DNA of 64,000 nucleotides, from positions 372,001-436,000 of the forward strand of contig NZ_CP017481.1 of NCBI RefSeq assembly GCF_002307355.1, written 5' to 3'. Numbering within the stretch: position 1 is the stretch's first letter; each line of letters starts with the position of its first letter. Under the pieces are notes generated by a model. It was not told the DNA's origin, ran no database searches, and saw only the letters and a list, made by a program, of their open reading frames with translations. Made by a program: the position numbers and the translations under genes. The stretch is from Pectobacterium polaris. Its GTDB lineage: Bacteria > Pseudomonadota > Gammaproteobacteria > Enterobacterales > Enterobacteriaceae. Below are positions 22,231-34,777 of this stretch, in pieces.

Positions 22231-22314
22231 ATGTTCAACTTTACTGTCCTACTAGGCCTACTACTAAACGCATCCTTCTTGCGCGGTAGGTTTGTGGGCA
22301 GAGTTCAGAACTAA
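22231..22314 (+). CDS. leuL: leu operon leader peptide
   Basis: A 27-codon reading frame, MFNFTVLLGLLLNASFLRG..., with five rare CTA leucine codons in a cluster (codons 7, 8, 10, 11, 12). Ribosome stalling here when charged leucyl-tRNA is scarce would prevent formation of the downstream terminator. The C-terminal half resembles E. coli LeuL (RGRxVGxxQ). Too short for most gene finders. Confidence 0.9.
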   Translation: MFNFTVLLGLLLNASFLRGRFVGRVQN

Positions 22315-22334
22315 GTTTCTCGCCACACGATACA

Positions 22335-22365
22335 AAAACCCGCGCTGATGCGCGGGTTTTTTTTT
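22335..22365 (+). terminator. leu attenuator
   Basis: An 11-bp stem (AAAACCCGCGC / GCGCGGGTTTT) with a TGAT loop runs into nine T residues. It lies 20 bp after leuL and 48 bp before leuA, the classical attenuator position. Confidence 0.92.
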
Positions 22366-22412
22366 ACTCGCCGAGCGCCAAGTACAAGTAGACACGACAA
22401 GGAACTAAACCG

Positions 22413-25102
<2,690 letters not shown>

Positions 25103-25104
25103 CC

Positions 25105-26505
25105 ATGGGTAAGACGTTATATCAAAAATTGTTCGAAGCGCACGTGGTTCATGAAGCGCCGAACGAAACGCCGCTGCTGTATATCGACAGACATCTGGTA
25201 CACGAAGTGACGTCCCCACAGGCCTTCGACGGCCTGCGCGCGATGGGCCGTAAGGTTCGTCAACCGGGGAAAACCTTCGCGACCATGGACCACAACGTGT
25301 CCACGCAAACCAAAGATATCAACGCCAGTGGCGAGATGGCCCGCATCCAGATGCAGGAGTTAATCAAGAACTGTGCGGAATTCGGCGTTCAGCTGTATGA
25401 CCTGAACCACCCGTATCAGGGCATCGTTCACGTTATCGGGCCTGAACAAGGGATGACGCTGCCGGGTATGACCATCGTCTGCGGTGACTCACACACGGCA
25501 ACGCATGGCGCATTTGGCTCACTGGCTTTCGGTATCGGTACGTCGGAAGTGGAACATGTGCTGGCGACGCAAACCCTGAAGCAGGGTCGCGCCAAAACCA
25601 TGAAGATCGAAGTCACCGGCGATGCCCCACACGGCATCACCGCGAAAGACATCGTGCTGGCGATCATCGGTAAAACCGGTAGCGCAGGCGGCACCGGTCA
25701 CGTCGTTGAATTCTGCGGTACCGCTATTCGTGCGCTGAGCATGGAAGGCCGTATGACGCTGTGCAACATGGCCATTGAGATGGGCGCGAAGGCGGGTCTG
25801 GTGGCACCGGATGACACCACCTTCAACTACCTGAAAGGCCGTCAGTTTGCACCGAAAGATGCCAACTGGGATGCTGCCGTTGCGTACTGGAGCACGCTGA
25901 AATCCGACGATGATGCACAGTTCGACACAATCGTCACGCTGGACGCCGCTCAGATCGCGCCGCAAGTCACCTGGGGCACCAACCCCGGTCAGGTTATCGC
26001 CGTCAATCAGGAAATCCCTAGCCCTGACTCTTTCAGCGATCCGGTAGAACGCGCCTCCGCGGCCAAAGCGCTGGCCTATATGGATCTGCAACCCGGCATT
26101 AAACTGACCGACGTGAAGATCGATAAAGTCTTCATCGGCTCCTGCACCAACTCGCGTATCGAAGATTTGCGCGCCGCAGCAGAAATCGCCAAAGGGCGTA
26201 AAGTCGCCGCTGGCGTTCAGGCTATCGTCGTACCCGGTTCCGGCCCGGTAAAAACCATGGCGGAGCTGGAAGGGCTGGATAAAGTATTCATCGAGGCGGG
26301 CTTTGAGTGGCGCTTACCGGGCTGCTCCATGTGTCTGGCGATGAACAATGACCGCCTGAACCCCGGCGAACGTTGTGCATCAACCAGCAACCGTAACTTT
26401 GAAGGCCGTCAGGGTCGCGCTGGCCGCACCCATCTGGTCAGCCCGGCAATGGCTGCGGCTGCCGCAGTGACGGGTCGCTTTGCCGACGTCCGCGAGTTGA
26501 ATTAA
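25105..26505 (+). CDS. leuC: Isopropylmalate isomerase, large subunit
   Basis: Aconitase-family subunit that, with LeuD, isomerises 2- to 3-isopropylmalate. The [4Fe-4S] cysteines are visible in GSCTN (about residue 347) and GCSMC (about 407-411), and [18 protein letters not shown] marks the active site. 466 residues, standard. 2 bp after leuB. Confidence 0.97.
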   Translation: MGKTLYQKLFEAHVVHEAPNETPLLYIDRHLVHEVTSPQAFDGLRAMGRKVRQPGKTFATMDHNVSTQTKDINASGEMARIQMQELIKNCAEFGVQLYDLNHPYQGIVHVIGPEQGMTLPGMTIVCGDSHTATHGAFGSLAFGIGTSEVEHVLATQTLKQGRAKTMKIEVTGDAPHGITAKDIVLAIIGKTGSAGGTGHVVEFCGTAIRALSMEGRMTLCNMAIEMGAKAGLVAPDDTTFNYLKGRQFAPKDANWDAAVAYWSTLKSDDDAQFDTIVTLDAAQIAPQVTWGTNPGQVIAVNQEIPSPDSFSDPVERASAAKALAYMDLQPGIKLTDVKIDKVFIGSCTNSRIEDLRAAAEIAKGRKVAAGVQAIVVPGSGPVKTMAELEGLDKVFIEAGFEWRLPGCSMCLAMNNDRLNPGERCASTSNRNFEGRQGRAGRTHLVSPAMAAAAAVTGRFADVRELN

Positions 26506-26518
26506 GAGAGAAACCGAC

Positions 26519-27121
26519 ATGGCTAAATTTACTCAACACACAGGTCTGGTGGTTCCTCTGGATGCCGCTAACGTCGATACCGACGCCATCATTCCTAAGC
26601 AGTTTCTGCAAAAGGTGACGCGTACCGGTTTCGGCCAACACCTGTTCCACGACTGGCGCTTTCTGGACGATGCGGGCCAACAGCCTAACCCTGAGTTTGT
26701 GCTGAATCAGCCGCATTACAAAGGAGCGAGCATCCTGCTAGCGCGGGAAAACTTCGGCTGCGGCTCTTCCCGTGAGCACGCGCCGTGGGCGCTGACCGAT
26801 TACGGCTTCAACGTCGTTATCGCCCCAAGCTTCGCCGATATCTTCTACGGCAACTCGTTTAACAACCAGCTGCTGCCGGTGAAATTGAGCGACGAAGAAG
26901 TGGACGAGCTGTTCAAGCTGGTTGACGGTCAGGAAGGTATTACCTTCACGGTCGATCTGGAAAATCAGGTTGTTCAGGCGGGCAGCAAAAGCTATCCGTT
27001 CGAAATCGACAGCTTCCGCCGTCACTGCATGATCAACGGATTAGACAGCATCGGCCTGACGCTGCAACACGAAGCGTCTATTACCGAGTATGAAAAGAAT
27101 CAGCCTGCATTTTTGAACTGA
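26519..27121 (+). CDS. leuD: Isopropylmalate isomerase, small subunit
   Basis: Swivelling-domain partner of LeuC. The [13 protein letters not shown] motif, which contacts the substrate, and the [14 protein letters not shown] opening are present. 200 residues, as in E. coli. Preceded by GAGAGAAACC and followed by a strong terminator. Confidence 0.97.
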   Translation: MAKFTQHTGLVVPLDAANVDTDAIIPKQFLQKVTRTGFGQHLFHDWRFLDDAGQQPNPEFVLNQPHYKGASILLARENFGCGSSREHAPWALTDYGFNVVIAPSFADIFYGNSFNNQLLPVKLSDEEVDELFKLVDGQEGITFTVDLENQVVQAGSKSYPFEIDSFRRHCMINGLDSIGLTLQHEASITEYEKNQPAFLN

Positions 27122-27142
27122 TTCAAGATTACAGATAGCCCG

Positions 27143-27174
27143 AAGCCCGCACTTTATTGCGGGCTTTTTCTTTT
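27143..27174 (+). terminator. leuABCD terminator
   Basis: A stem of AAGCCCGC / GCGGGCTT with an 8-nt loop followed by TTTCTTTT, 22 bp beyond leuD. The azlD gene, on the other strand, ends just to its right. Confidence 0.88.
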
Positions 27175-27189
27175 GGAAGAATGGGGGGA

Positions 27190-27501
27190 TTACAACAGCG
27201 CGGCAATCAGATAAAAAGCCAACATACTCAAAAGCACCGCGCCCACAATATTTCTGATAAAGAATGAAATTACCACACTCACTATCGCGCCGAGAAAATA
27301 CGGGTTATCAGGAAATGCGCGAATCACACCGTGATCCATTAAAATAATCGGCCCGCAAATCGCGGTGAGTAAACAAGGTGCTGAATACTTTAATGCACGA
27401 TGGAGTAAAACCGGAATTTTTACCGGCACAGCGGGTTCGAGAAAAATATAGCGATTAAAAAACACAATCCCTGCCAGAACGAATATCAATAACCAGCTCA
27501 T
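27190..27501 (-). CDS. azlD: Branched-chain amino acid export subunit AzlD
   Basis: Small inner-membrane partner of AzlC in branched-chain amino acid or azaleucine export. 103 residues with about four hydrophobic segments and the family-typical R-AL-Y-AP-LLTAI centre. It overlaps azlC by 4 bp. Its placement beside the leu operon fits a role in leucine overflow, which is inference. Confidence 0.82.
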   Translation of the reverse strand: MSWLLIFVLAGIVFFNRYIFLEPAVPVKIPVLLHRALKYSAPCLLTAICGPIILMDHGVIRAFPDNPYFLGAIVSVVISFFIRNIVGAVLLSMLAFYLIAALL

Positions 27502-28231
27502 TTTTCTTCCTTAAGCACAGACGCGATGAATACAGAGAAAAACATGCCGCCGACGCCGGCAATAGCAATGGCACCTTCTACCTTGAAATAGGTCAATAAC
27601 ATCGACAACAGCAGAGAGAACAGTACGCCAGAGAAGGTACTGATTTTCTTTATCATCGGCACAACGATGGTGATGAACGTAGCAACGATAGAATAATCAA
27701 GATGATACTTATCCAAGTCGGGCACAGATGACGCCATGACCACACCAAGAATACTGAAGATATTCCAAAAAATATAAAAGGTGAAACCCGCACCAATTAA
27801 ATAGCTGGTGCTAACGTTGTTCTTACGGTCTTTCTTTTCACTGAGTGCAAAAAGCTCGTCTGATAATAAAAATCCGATAGGAAGCCGCTTTCTTAATTTC
27901 AACGTTGAAACATATTCTCGTAGCGTCAGGCCATATATCAGGTGCTGTGCGGTGATAAAAAAAACGGAGATTAATAGCGTCGCGACATTCGCCCCAGACA
28001 TGAGCAACCCGAGCGAGACGAGCTGCGCCGCCCCGCGAAAATAATCGCCGACATCCCGATACTTTGTCCGACAGATAATCCCGACTGGATAGCCATAGAA
28101 CCAGCTAGAATTCCCCAGGGCACCACGGACAAACAGAGCGGCAGCATTTCAACCACGCCGGTCATAAAATGCTTCCACGGACTAACGGTGTCTTTTGATT
28201 CAGACGATGAGCGGGCTACGGTGTTTTCCAT
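27498..28231 (-). pseudogene. azlC: AzlC-type exporter subunit, interrupted by a frameshift
   Basis: The N-terminal part (from ATG 28231, MENTVARSSSESKD) runs in one frame to GMSAIIFAG. The rest (MSGANVATLLISVFFITAQ onward) continues in another. The break is at a run of four G on the minus strand (28031-28034); a fifth G would give FAGAAQLVSLGLLMSGAN, the expected AzlC sequence. The restored product has about 244 residues and six hydrophobic segments. This is a true pseudogene, a strain-specific single-base loss or a sequence error; no other damage is visible. The upstream regulator and azlD are intact. Confidence 0.8.
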
Positions 28232-28335
28232 ATAACATTGCACTACCATAAAAAATCGATAGCGGAAAACTAACAAAACGTTGTTTAAGAGTATTGGATG
28301 AATTTGCTGCGCCCCAGAATAGGGGACGAGTATAA

Positions 28336-29172
28336 CTACAGATTGCCTTTAGCAAACTCGCCCGGCGTCAGCCCCAAAGAATTTTTGAAATGACGATGAA
28401 AGTGGCTCTGATCGGTAAAACCACACGATACGGAGACATCAAGGATAGCACCGCCTTTACGCAACAGTGTCTTAGCCTTGCGCAGGCGAGCCTGAATCAA
28501 GTAAGCGTGAGGCGTAATCCCCACCACCGCTTTAAACTGTCGTAAGAAGTGCCACACACTGAGTTCGGCCAGCGCGGCCAATTCAACGAGAGCCAGTTCT
28601 CTCTCGGGATAGCTGTCCATAAACGCTTTAACGTTCAATATATTTTGGGTCGCAACGGGCAGCATCTGCGGTGTCAGGCGCGTCTTGCTATAACGCATCG
28701 TCAGCCAGGTCAATGACGACAACAGCAGCGTTTCTTTCAATAAAATATTGCCCGGCTGAGCGAGCATATTGAACGTCATGAGCAACTGTTCCGACAGCCC
28801 AGGGTCGTGAACAACGGCGTCGGGAAACCACGGGATCGAATCCTTTGAGCGTTGCAGATCCTGATTAATCGAGCAAAAAAGATCGGGATGCGGATAAATG
28901 GCACGATAGGCCCAGCCAGTTTCAACCTCGGAGCTCCCCGTGTGCACATCGTCCGCGTTCACCAGAATGATGTCACCTTTGGGCGCAACATGCTCTGCAC
29001 CGGAGCGATAAAAACGCTGAGCCCCCTGCTCAATCACACTGATGCAATACGTATCATGCACATGACGAGGAAAACGCTGCTGATAGTACTGCGCCTGCAA
29101 CATATCCAGACCCCCTAATGCTTCCAGGTGTCTGAAGTGTGTTTGCTCTTGCACTACCGGCTTTTTATGCAC
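28336..29172 (-). CDS. AraC-family regulator, likely of azlCD
   Basis: 278 residues: an N-terminal AraC-type cupin sensor domain (RHVHDTYCISVIEQG at about 35-49) and a C-terminal double helix-turn-helix (residues about 180-275, ending in the GFTDQSHFHRHFK signature). It lies 104 bp upstream of azlC on the same strand, so it may be cotranscribed with and control the exporter. That role and the ligand are inferred from position only. Confidence 0.82.
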   Translation of the reverse strand: MHKKPVVQEQTHFRHLEALGGLDMLQAQYYQQRFPRHVHDTYCISVIEQGAQRFYRSGAEHVAPKGDIILVNADDVHTGSSEVETGWAYRAIYPHPDLFCSINQDLQRSKDSIPWFPDAVVHDPGLSEQLLMTFNMLAQPGNILLKETLLLSSLTWLTMRYSKTRLTPQMLPVATQNILNVKAFMDSYPERELALVELAALAELSVWHFLRQFKAVVGITPHAYLIQARLRKAKTLLRKGGAILDVSVSCGFTDQSHFHRHFKNSLGLTPGEFAKGNL

Positions 29173-29311
29173 ACGTTAATCCTCTTATCATTTGTACAAA
29201 ATTGCTCTGGCGGAAGCGATACGTGCGTACTTTTTTATCGCCAGAAACAGCGTACCTGTTCACTGATTCTATCAGAAGCGGATTCACATCCCCATGCTCG
29301 AAAAAACAACG

Positions 29312-29340
29312 AAAAAAAGCCAGCGACAAAGCCGCTGGCC
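29312..29340 (-). terminator. Terminator of the chemotaxis receptor gene
   Basis: On the minus strand the stem GCCAGCG / CGCTGGC is followed by seven T residues, about 50 bp after the receptor stop. The sequence of seven A then GCCAGCGA (plus strand) is identical to that of the SgrS terminator at 31490-31504. Confidence 0.85.
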
Positions 29341-29389
29341 ATTAATGATGATTCCTGTCTTTTACCGCTTTTGTCTTTTACCCACCGGG

Positions 29390-31009
29390 TTACATCAGAT
29401 GAAATCGGGACACGCCAAGATTCAACCGTTCGGCCTGCTGCTCAAGCGATGCGGCAGACGAGGACGCCTCTAGCACCAGCGTCGCGTTCTGTTGCGTGAC
29501 GCGATCCATTTCTGATATCGCTAACGACACCTGATTGATGCCACTGCTCTGTTCATCAGACGCCAGCGCGATCTCATTCATGATGCGGGTGACGTTATTA
29601 ATTTCAGCCACAATCTCGGCCATCGCTTTACCCGCTTCGGATGCCAGCGTCGTTCCCTCTGTCACTCTGGCTTCGGATTCTTTAATCAGTGCGGCAATTT
29701 CCGTCGCGGCGTTAGCCGAGCGCTGTGCCAGATTACGCACCTCTCCTGCGACTACCGCAAATCCTTTACCCTGCTCGCCCGCTCTCGCTGCTTCAACCGC
29801 CGCATTCAGTGCCAGAATATTGGTCTGGAATGCAATCCCGTTAATGAGCGCGATAATCTCAGAAATCTTGTCTGAACTCTTGGCGATATCCGCCATAGAC
29901 CCCACAACCTGTTCAACAATGCTGCCACCGTTCACCGCTTTGGCTGAGGTCTCCGTCGCCACAACGCTTGCATGGTGCGCATTATCGGTATTCTGCTTCA
30001 CCGCAGCCGTGAGCTGCTCCATGCTGGCCGCCGTTTCCGCCAACGCCGCAGCCTGCTGCTCTGTTCGTGCAGACAAATCCGTATTACCGACGGTAATTTT
30101 CGTCGAACTGCTGTGAATCGACTCTGCACTGTCGCGTACCGAGCCAACCGTTTCGGAGAGCGAATCCTGCATTTGCTGGATGTTATTCCCCAAAATACCG
30201 ATTTCATTCCGTCCGACATCCACACTCGTGCGCGTTAAATCACCGTGCGCGATGGCCTGTATGCGTGACACCCAATACTGCACTGGGTTAATAATGACCC
30301 GACGAATTAATAAGAACGTCATGCCCGTTAATACGATCGCCAGAATAAAGGCGCCTATCATGAGCGTATAGCCCAGAGTGGAATTCCTTTCCGCCGTCAC
30401 ATTAATATTTTTCGCCATCTCAACCCGATAAAGATAAGACGCCTTCAACGGCACATCATACTCATCGTCCAATTTAGACAGGGTCGTCGACTCAAATGCA
30501 TTCAGTTCTTCAACATTGCCCTTCTTCGCGATGTCAAACATGGGTTTAATACCGCGTTCAACATAATCGCCATAGCGCGCTTTTAATTCATTATCGCGGG
30601 CGAGTTCAACATCAGAACGAACCGACCTATTTTGATACCCATTAAACATTTGCTGAGACATCGACAAACGTTCTTCTGCCGCTTTCATACTCGCATTGTA
30701 GTTATCAGTAAGGCCATTACGTAAGTGATTCACAGCATGTAGCAAATTCATACGCGCTGCACGCATATGATTAGCACTATCAACAAGTTCCATTCGAACA
30801 TTCAATTCCAGCGTCGAACTATTTAACGACTGTTCAGCCTGCTTAAGGAAATAGGACGATGTGGAAACTGCCAAAGCAAAAAGAAGTAAAACACCAGAAA
30901 AAACAATGATGAAAAGGGGCGTCAGTTTGATGTTGTGTACGCCAGGTGCAGCGTGCCAGGGTTCTGGTTTTTCGTAAATCGCTATTGACTGATAAGGAAC
31001 ATCGCTCAT
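29390..31009 (-). CDS. Methyl-accepting chemotaxis protein
   Basis: Transmembrane chemoreceptor of the Tar/Tsr type, 539 residues. TM1 is at about 29-50, then a periplasmic four-helix sensor domain, TM2 near residues 210-232, a HAMP domain, and the cytoplasmic hairpin with the highly conserved tip ([20 protein letters not shown]). It lacks the C-terminal NWETF-type pentapeptide that binds CheR/CheB, ending in RFHLM, so it probably relies on other receptors for adaptation. The ATG at 31009 is preferred over the TTG at 31066. The ligand cannot be told from sequence. Confidence 0.92.
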   Translation of the reverse strand: MSDVPYQSIAIYEKPEPWHAAPGVHNIKLTPLFIIVFSGVLLLFALAVSTSSYFLKQAEQSLNSSTLELNVRMELVDSANHMRAARMNLLHAVNHLRNGLTDNYNASMKAAEERLSMSQQMFNGYQNRSVRSDVELARDNELKARYGDYVERGIKPMFDIAKKGNVEELNAFESTTLSKLDDEYDVPLKASYLYRVEMAKNINVTAERNSTLGYTLMIGAFILAIVLTGMTFLLIRRVIINPVQYWVSRIQAIAHGDLTRTSVDVGRNEIGILGNNIQQMQDSLSETVGSVRDSAESIHSSSTKITVGNTDLSARTEQQAAALAETAASMEQLTAAVKQNTDNAHHASVVATETSAKAVNGGSIVEQVVGSMADIAKSSDKISEIIALINGIAFQTNILALNAAVEAARAGEQGKGFAVVAGEVRNLAQRSANAATEIAALIKESEARVTEGTTLASEAGKAMAEIVAEINNVTRIMNEIALASDEQSSGINQVSLAISEMDRVTQQNATLVLEASSSAASLEQQAERLNLGVSRFHLM

Positions 31010-31489
31010 TTTTACATCCGTCGAGTTATTCAAAAAATTGCTGTGAAGTAAATTGCTGGTAAGCAAGAAAAAATAAAACGCTGCTGCATGTTACATAATA
31101 TTTAAAGGTTGTGACAATGTGCGTTAAACACAAGATAAAAAACAGTGGACTATAAAGAATAATTTTATCCATAGGACCGCCATCACAAAAAACCGCCTAT
31201 AATTTCAACGAAAATAGTTTCCAAGAAAAACAATTTAGAATGAAAACCATTACACTAAATTAGTGAATTATTTTAGTCATTATTCTTACATTAATATTAA
31301 TTATAAGAGAAAAAATAAATTAACGGAGTCATTCTTTTTTATTGAAAATAAACACGCTTTAACATTCAACATTACTGATTGATTATTTCGTCATCCTGAA
31401 TATAAAAGCATCACGTGAACAACGCCGCTGATACCTTCCCACTATGCAAACCATCCACAACAGCCAAAGCTAGCGGCAGTCAACACCAT
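31010..31489. other. AT-rich non-coding stretch upstream of the receptor
   Basis: 480 bp without a gene. It should contain the receptor promoter; a sigma-28 flagellar consensus was looked for and not found. The sequence is very AT-rich between 31190 and 31350. Nothing else was recognised. Confidence 0.45.
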
Positions 31490-31517
31490 AAAAAAAGCCA
31501 GCGAAAAACTCGCTGGC
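31490..31517 (-). terminator. SgrS rho-independent terminator
   Basis: 8-bp stem (GCCAGCGA at 31497-31504 pairing with TCGCTGGC at 31510-31517) followed on the minus strand by seven T. The poly-U tail is what Hfq would bind in the sRNA. Confidence 0.88.
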
Positions 31518-31534
31518 TGGTGAAACATCACCAT

Positions 31535-31591
31535 TACTCAGAATACATTGTTTTATTCAGAATAAATTGTTTTACTCAGAATAAATTGCTT
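31535..31591 (-). repeat. Three 19-nt tandem repeats covering the SgrS seed
   Basis: Three adjoining 19-nt units occupy 31535-31553, 31554-31572 and 31573-31591. In RNA sense each contains a UAUUCUGARUA core; the units nearest the hairpin and nearest sgrT carry CUGAGUA, and the middle one has CUGAAUA. Units differ at only one to three positions. The unit next to the terminator runs into the AUGGUG that extends the ptsG-pairing region. Confidence 0.9.
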
Positions 31592-31599
31592 CATGCCAC

Positions 31600-31764
31600 C
31601 TAGAGCCAATGACGGTACTCGTCGTCAGACATGTCTTTCAGGTGCCACTGCGTCGCCTGCTGCAATAATGCAATGCGCTGTTGGGTAGACATCCACCGAA
31701 ACCACTTCGCTTTACAGGTCGATAAGTAAGTTCGATAGAACTGGTACAAACTGGAAATCGCCAT
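31600..31764 (-). CDS. sgrT: SgrT, inhibitor of glucose transport
   Basis: 54-residue peptide encoded within SgrS; in E. coli SgrT (43 residues) blocks the PtsG glucose transporter. The segment QFYRTYLSTCKAKWFRW matches the E. coli pattern QFYQHYFTATAKLCWLRW. A strong GGAGG ribosome site lies 7 nt before the ATG at 31764. It is about 11 residues longer than E. coli SgrT, with an acidic C-terminal extension (DMSDDEYRHWL). Confidence 0.88.
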   Translation of the reverse strand: MAISSLYQFYRTYLSTCKAKWFRWMSTQQRIALLQQATQWHLKDMSDDEYRHWL

Positions 31765-31854
31765 AAGCCACCTCCTCTCTTTCCTTGTTGCAAAGTATCG
31801 ACGTAATATAGGGAAAGATAAATTGATGACTTTAGTGCAGGGAGTTCCTCTTTT

Positions 31855-33513
31855 ATGTCTTCCCCTCGATTGCAACAACAGTTCATCCGCCTGTGGCAAC
31901 ACTTTCAGGGGCAAACCACCGACACCACGCTGCAAGAGTTAACCGGGGTGTTGAACTGTTCACGCCGCCATATCCGCTCATTGCTGAACGCGATGCAGCA
32001 GGAAGGCTGGCTCATCTGGCAAGCAGAAGCAGGAAGGGGAAAGCGCTCACAGTTATCCTTTGTGTATACCGGATTAGCACTACAGCAGCAGCGTGCCGAG
32101 GATCTGCTGGAGCAGGATCGCATTGAGCAGCTAGTGCAGTTGGTGGGTGACAAAGAAGCGGTACGCCAGATGTTACTTGCCCACCTTGGGCGGAGTTTCC
32201 GGCAGGGAAAGCATATTCTGCGCATCCTCTATTACCGCCCCTTACGCAACCTACTACCTGGCTCCGCGCTGCGGCGTTCGGAAATGCACATTGCGCGGCA
32301 AATTTTTAGCGGGCTGACCAATATAAATGAGGAAAATGGGGAAATAAAACCCGATCTTGCTCATCATTGGCAGATGCTGGCCCCGCTGCACTGGCGTTTT
32401 TATCTGCGTCCGGCCATTCGCTTCCATCATGGTCGCGAGCTCACGATGGATGATGTCATCACCTCCCTCAAGCGCCTCACCGCATGGCCACTGTTTTCGC
32501 ACCTTGAAACCGTCACGTCACCGATGCCGTTCGTGATTGATATCCGGCTAAGCAGTCCGGATAACTGGCTGCCGTGGCTTTTAGGCAGCGTGCACGCCAT
32601 GATTTTGCCGCAGGAATGGCAAACGCTACCCGATTTCGCCCAACACCCAATTGGCACCGGCCCTTATGCCGTGGTGCGTAATAACAGTAACCAGCTAAAG
32701 ATCCGCGCTTTTGATGATTATTTTGGCTATCGGGCACTGATTGATGAGGTCAACATCTGGGTACTGCCGGATGAACCGGAGGAAATGCCGGTCTCCGTCC
32801 AATTCCAGTCTGATGATTCTCGCCATGAACAGTTGGAAAGCCGGATGGAAGAAGGCTGCTATTTCCTGCTGTTCGATAAACGTTCACCGCTTGCTGAACG
32901 CCCGGAGGTTCGTCGCTGGCTCTGGCAGGTCTTTAACCCGATTTCGCTACTCAGCCACGCCGATGCCAGCCACCAGCGCGACTGGTCCCCCGCTTACAGC
33001 CTGTTGCCACGCTGGCATCATCACCATCCAGACGACCGCCAGCCTATTCCCGCAGGGCTGACGCAGGTGACGCTGACCTTTTATCATGAGCACCCTGAGT
33101 ACCGGATATTAAGCGAGATTATGCGCGCGCTGCTGGCACAGCATGGCGTCACGCTGCATATCCAGACGGTCAGCTACGAAGACTGGTATCAAGGCAATGC
33201 CGAAAGCGATATCTGGTTTAGCAGTGTGAATTGCTATTTACCGCTCGAGTTCTCCCTGTTCGCGATGCTCTACGAACTCCCACTGGTGCAGCACTGTCTG
33301 GATGACGATCTGCATGCGGACGCACAGCAGTGGCGCAATCACTCATTGCCGATGGCGGAATGGTGTGAAAAGCTGATCGGTAGCGGCCAGGTGCACCCTC
33401 TTCTGCATCACTGGCTACAGCTTCAGGGTCAGCGCAGTATGCGCGGCGTCAGGATGAATATGCTGGGCTGGTTTGATTTTAAATCCGCCTGGTTTGCACC
33501 GCCGGAGCGCTGA
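31855..33513 (+). CDS. sgrR: SgrR, activator of SgrS
   Basis: Transcription factor that senses sugar-phosphate stress and activates sgrS. An N-terminal winged helix (residues about 1-115, [16 protein letters not shown] recognition region) precedes a domain like peptide/nickel solute-binding proteins (about 165-470). 552 residues, like E. coli SgrR (551). Divergent from SgrS/SgrT. In E. coli it is followed directly by thiB; here 2.3 kb of foreign-looking DNA intervenes, and the last 49 bp are repeated at 35774-35822. Confidence 0.95.
   Translation: MSSPRLQQQFIRLWQHFQGQTTDTTLQELTGVLNCSRRHIRSLLNAMQQEGWLIWQAEAGRGKRSQLSFVYTGLALQQQRAEDLLEQDRIEQLVQLVGDKEAVRQMLLAHLGRSFRQGKHILRILYYRPLRNLLPGSALRRSEMHIARQIFSGLTNINEENGEIKPDLAHHWQMLAPLHWRFYLRPAIRFHHGRELTMDDVITSLKRLTAWPLFSHLETVTSPMPFVIDIRLSSPDNWLPWLLGSVHAMILPQEWQTLPDFAQHPIGTGPYAVVRNNSNQLKIRAFDDYFGYRALIDEVNIWVLPDEPEEMPVSVQFQSDDSRHEQLESRMEEGCYFLLFDKRSPLAERPEVRRWLWQVFNPISLLSHADASHQRDWSPAYSLLPRWHHHHPDDRQPIPAGLTQVTLTFYHEHPEYRILSEIMRALLAQHGVTLHIQTVSYEDWYQGNAESDIWFSSVNCYLPLEFSLFAMLYELPLVQHCLDDDLHADAQQWRNHSLPMAEWCEKLIGSGQVHPLLHHWLQLQGQRSMRGVRMNMLGWFDFKSAWFAPPER
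33465..33513 (+). repeat. 49-bp direct repeat, copy 1 (3' end of sgrR)
   Basis: The last 16 codons of sgrR including the stop. It matches copy 2 (35774-35822) at 46 of 49 positions, with a 31-bp exact core. In the sgrR frame two of the three differences are synonymous (CCG/CCA, GAG/GAA), the third changes Trp to Gly. Confidence 0.9.
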
Positions 33514-33562
33514 CTGTATCTGAAAAAGTGCGGGCACATTGAATTGCGCCGCACTCTTCTGT

Positions 33563-34491
33563 CTATTTTTGCACATGCATTTGTAAGAAATGCTCGACGT
33601 CGACCGTTTCGTAACCATTACGTTCGTTGAAGGTGCCGGATTTGTCCCACCACATTCCCTCACCCAAAGCAAACGCTGCACGATAGCGGGCCATGACGTC
33701 ATCCGGAGCAATTTTCAAATCCGCCCGTAATTTATCCAGAGTCCATACGGTCTTCTTAAATGCCTTCCCCGTGACCCGTTCGACAACATCGGCAAGTTGC
33801 CCGTATGAGATCGTGTCACCTGCCACGTAAACAACCTCATTAGCCCATCGTGGTTCAGCCAGCAATATTTCAGTCGTCAGCCAGCCAATGTCCTCGGGAT
33901 CGTCACTGTCACTTTGGTATCCCAACTTCCCAAGCCATGAAGGGTTCCACGCTCCAGATCCACCACATCGAAGGCTGGCTCAAACAGGAAACTCGTGAAC
34001 ATGCCAGTCGAGACAATCACCCATTCGGTACTCAGTTGGCTACGTAGCAGCTGCCTCACGTCGTACTGTTCATCAAAAACCGGATGGCCGCTGTTTCGGC
34101 CCACAACGTCATAATCCACACCGAATTGCCAAGGGAAATAGCGCGCAACGTTAGCAGCCAACACCGCTCTGGTTATTTTCATCTGGGTGCCCGGCCCTGC
34201 CACAAATCCCGAACAATTCAATACCGTCTTATAATTCCTGAAAAGCTCTGTCAGGGCGTGTTCATCAGAAGCCAGGTCGAACCCCATAACGTCAATACCT
34301 AGTGCGCGGAGTTCAGCCAGCTTTGCCCTATCCTGCACCGACGGATCGTTAATAGTATCCGGTGAAACGAGCGCCGTGACCGACAACGCCGAGGTTCGCG
34401 CACGCGGGGCGAGAGCACGTAGGACTGCCATACCGAGCTGTCCTGCGCCAAGCACAAGAATGTCCTTCAGTGCTGATCCGCTGTTATTCAT
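33563..34491 (-). pseudogene. NmrA-like NAD(P)-binding protein gene, frameshifted
   Basis: The N-terminal two thirds (from ATG 34491) carry a Rossmann loop GAGQLG at residues 16-21 and resemble NmrA/isoflavone-reductase-like short-chain dehydrogenases. The frame stops at 33877, while the C-terminal third continues in another frame (PEDIGWLTTEILLAEPRW onward) to 33563. One extra base near 33895-33905, for instance GG for G after the VTVT codons, would rejoin them. Function unknown, possibly quinone or isoprenoid-like redox metabolism. Divergent from a LysR regulator, within the insert between sgrR and thiB. Confidence 0.75.
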
Positions 34492-34777
34492 TTTTTTAAC
34501 TCCTTCGAAATTTCAAATTATCGACATCATAAGGATGGGATGAATTATCCCCGTGCATTCAGTTTGCCAATATGTCCCTGAGCTGATAACTCTCGTAAAA
34601 ATCAGGACACTCAGAGATCGAGTGTTATGTTATACAAGAACGTGCGCATGATAAGATTCAGCCGCATCACTTCATAATTTGAAAAAATCAAACAATAAAG
34701 AAATGCAGCCGCTGACACGATAGGTACGCCGTATACGCGTCTTATCAACGTTTCATAGCAAAATGAGGAGACATCGT
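34492..34777. promoter_or_regulatory. Divergent promoter region of the NmrA-like gene and LysR gene
   Basis: 286 bp between divergently read genes, more AT-rich than the flanks. A small palindrome TTTGAAAAAATCAAA (34678-34692) fits the T-N11-A form of LysR-type operators. No clear promoter elements were assigned. Confidence 0.4.

Larger units (their letters stand above)
31490..31797 (-). ncRNA. sgrS: SgrS small RNA
   Basis: Hfq-dependent sRNA made during glucose-phosphate stress; it represses ptsG by base pairing and encodes SgrT. Four elements support it: position divergent from sgrR, an internal sgrT frame, a CUGAGUAAUGGUG seed matching E. coli CUGAGUAUUGGUG, and a 3' terminator hairpin with a seven-T tail (31490-31496). 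The 5' end is an estimate from a TATATT -10-like box on the minus strand just upstream. At about 300 nt it is longer than E. coli SgrS (227 nt), partly because the seed is repeated. Confidence 0.85.

Noticed and set aside
29390..31066. TTG start 57 bp upstream for the chemoreceptor
   Set aside because: Needs a rare TTG, has no ribosome site and adds a hydrophilic tail without known counterpart.
31010..31489. Sigma-28 promoter for the chemoreceptor
   Set aside because: Neither TAAA-type -35 nor GCCGATAA -10 was found in this stretch.
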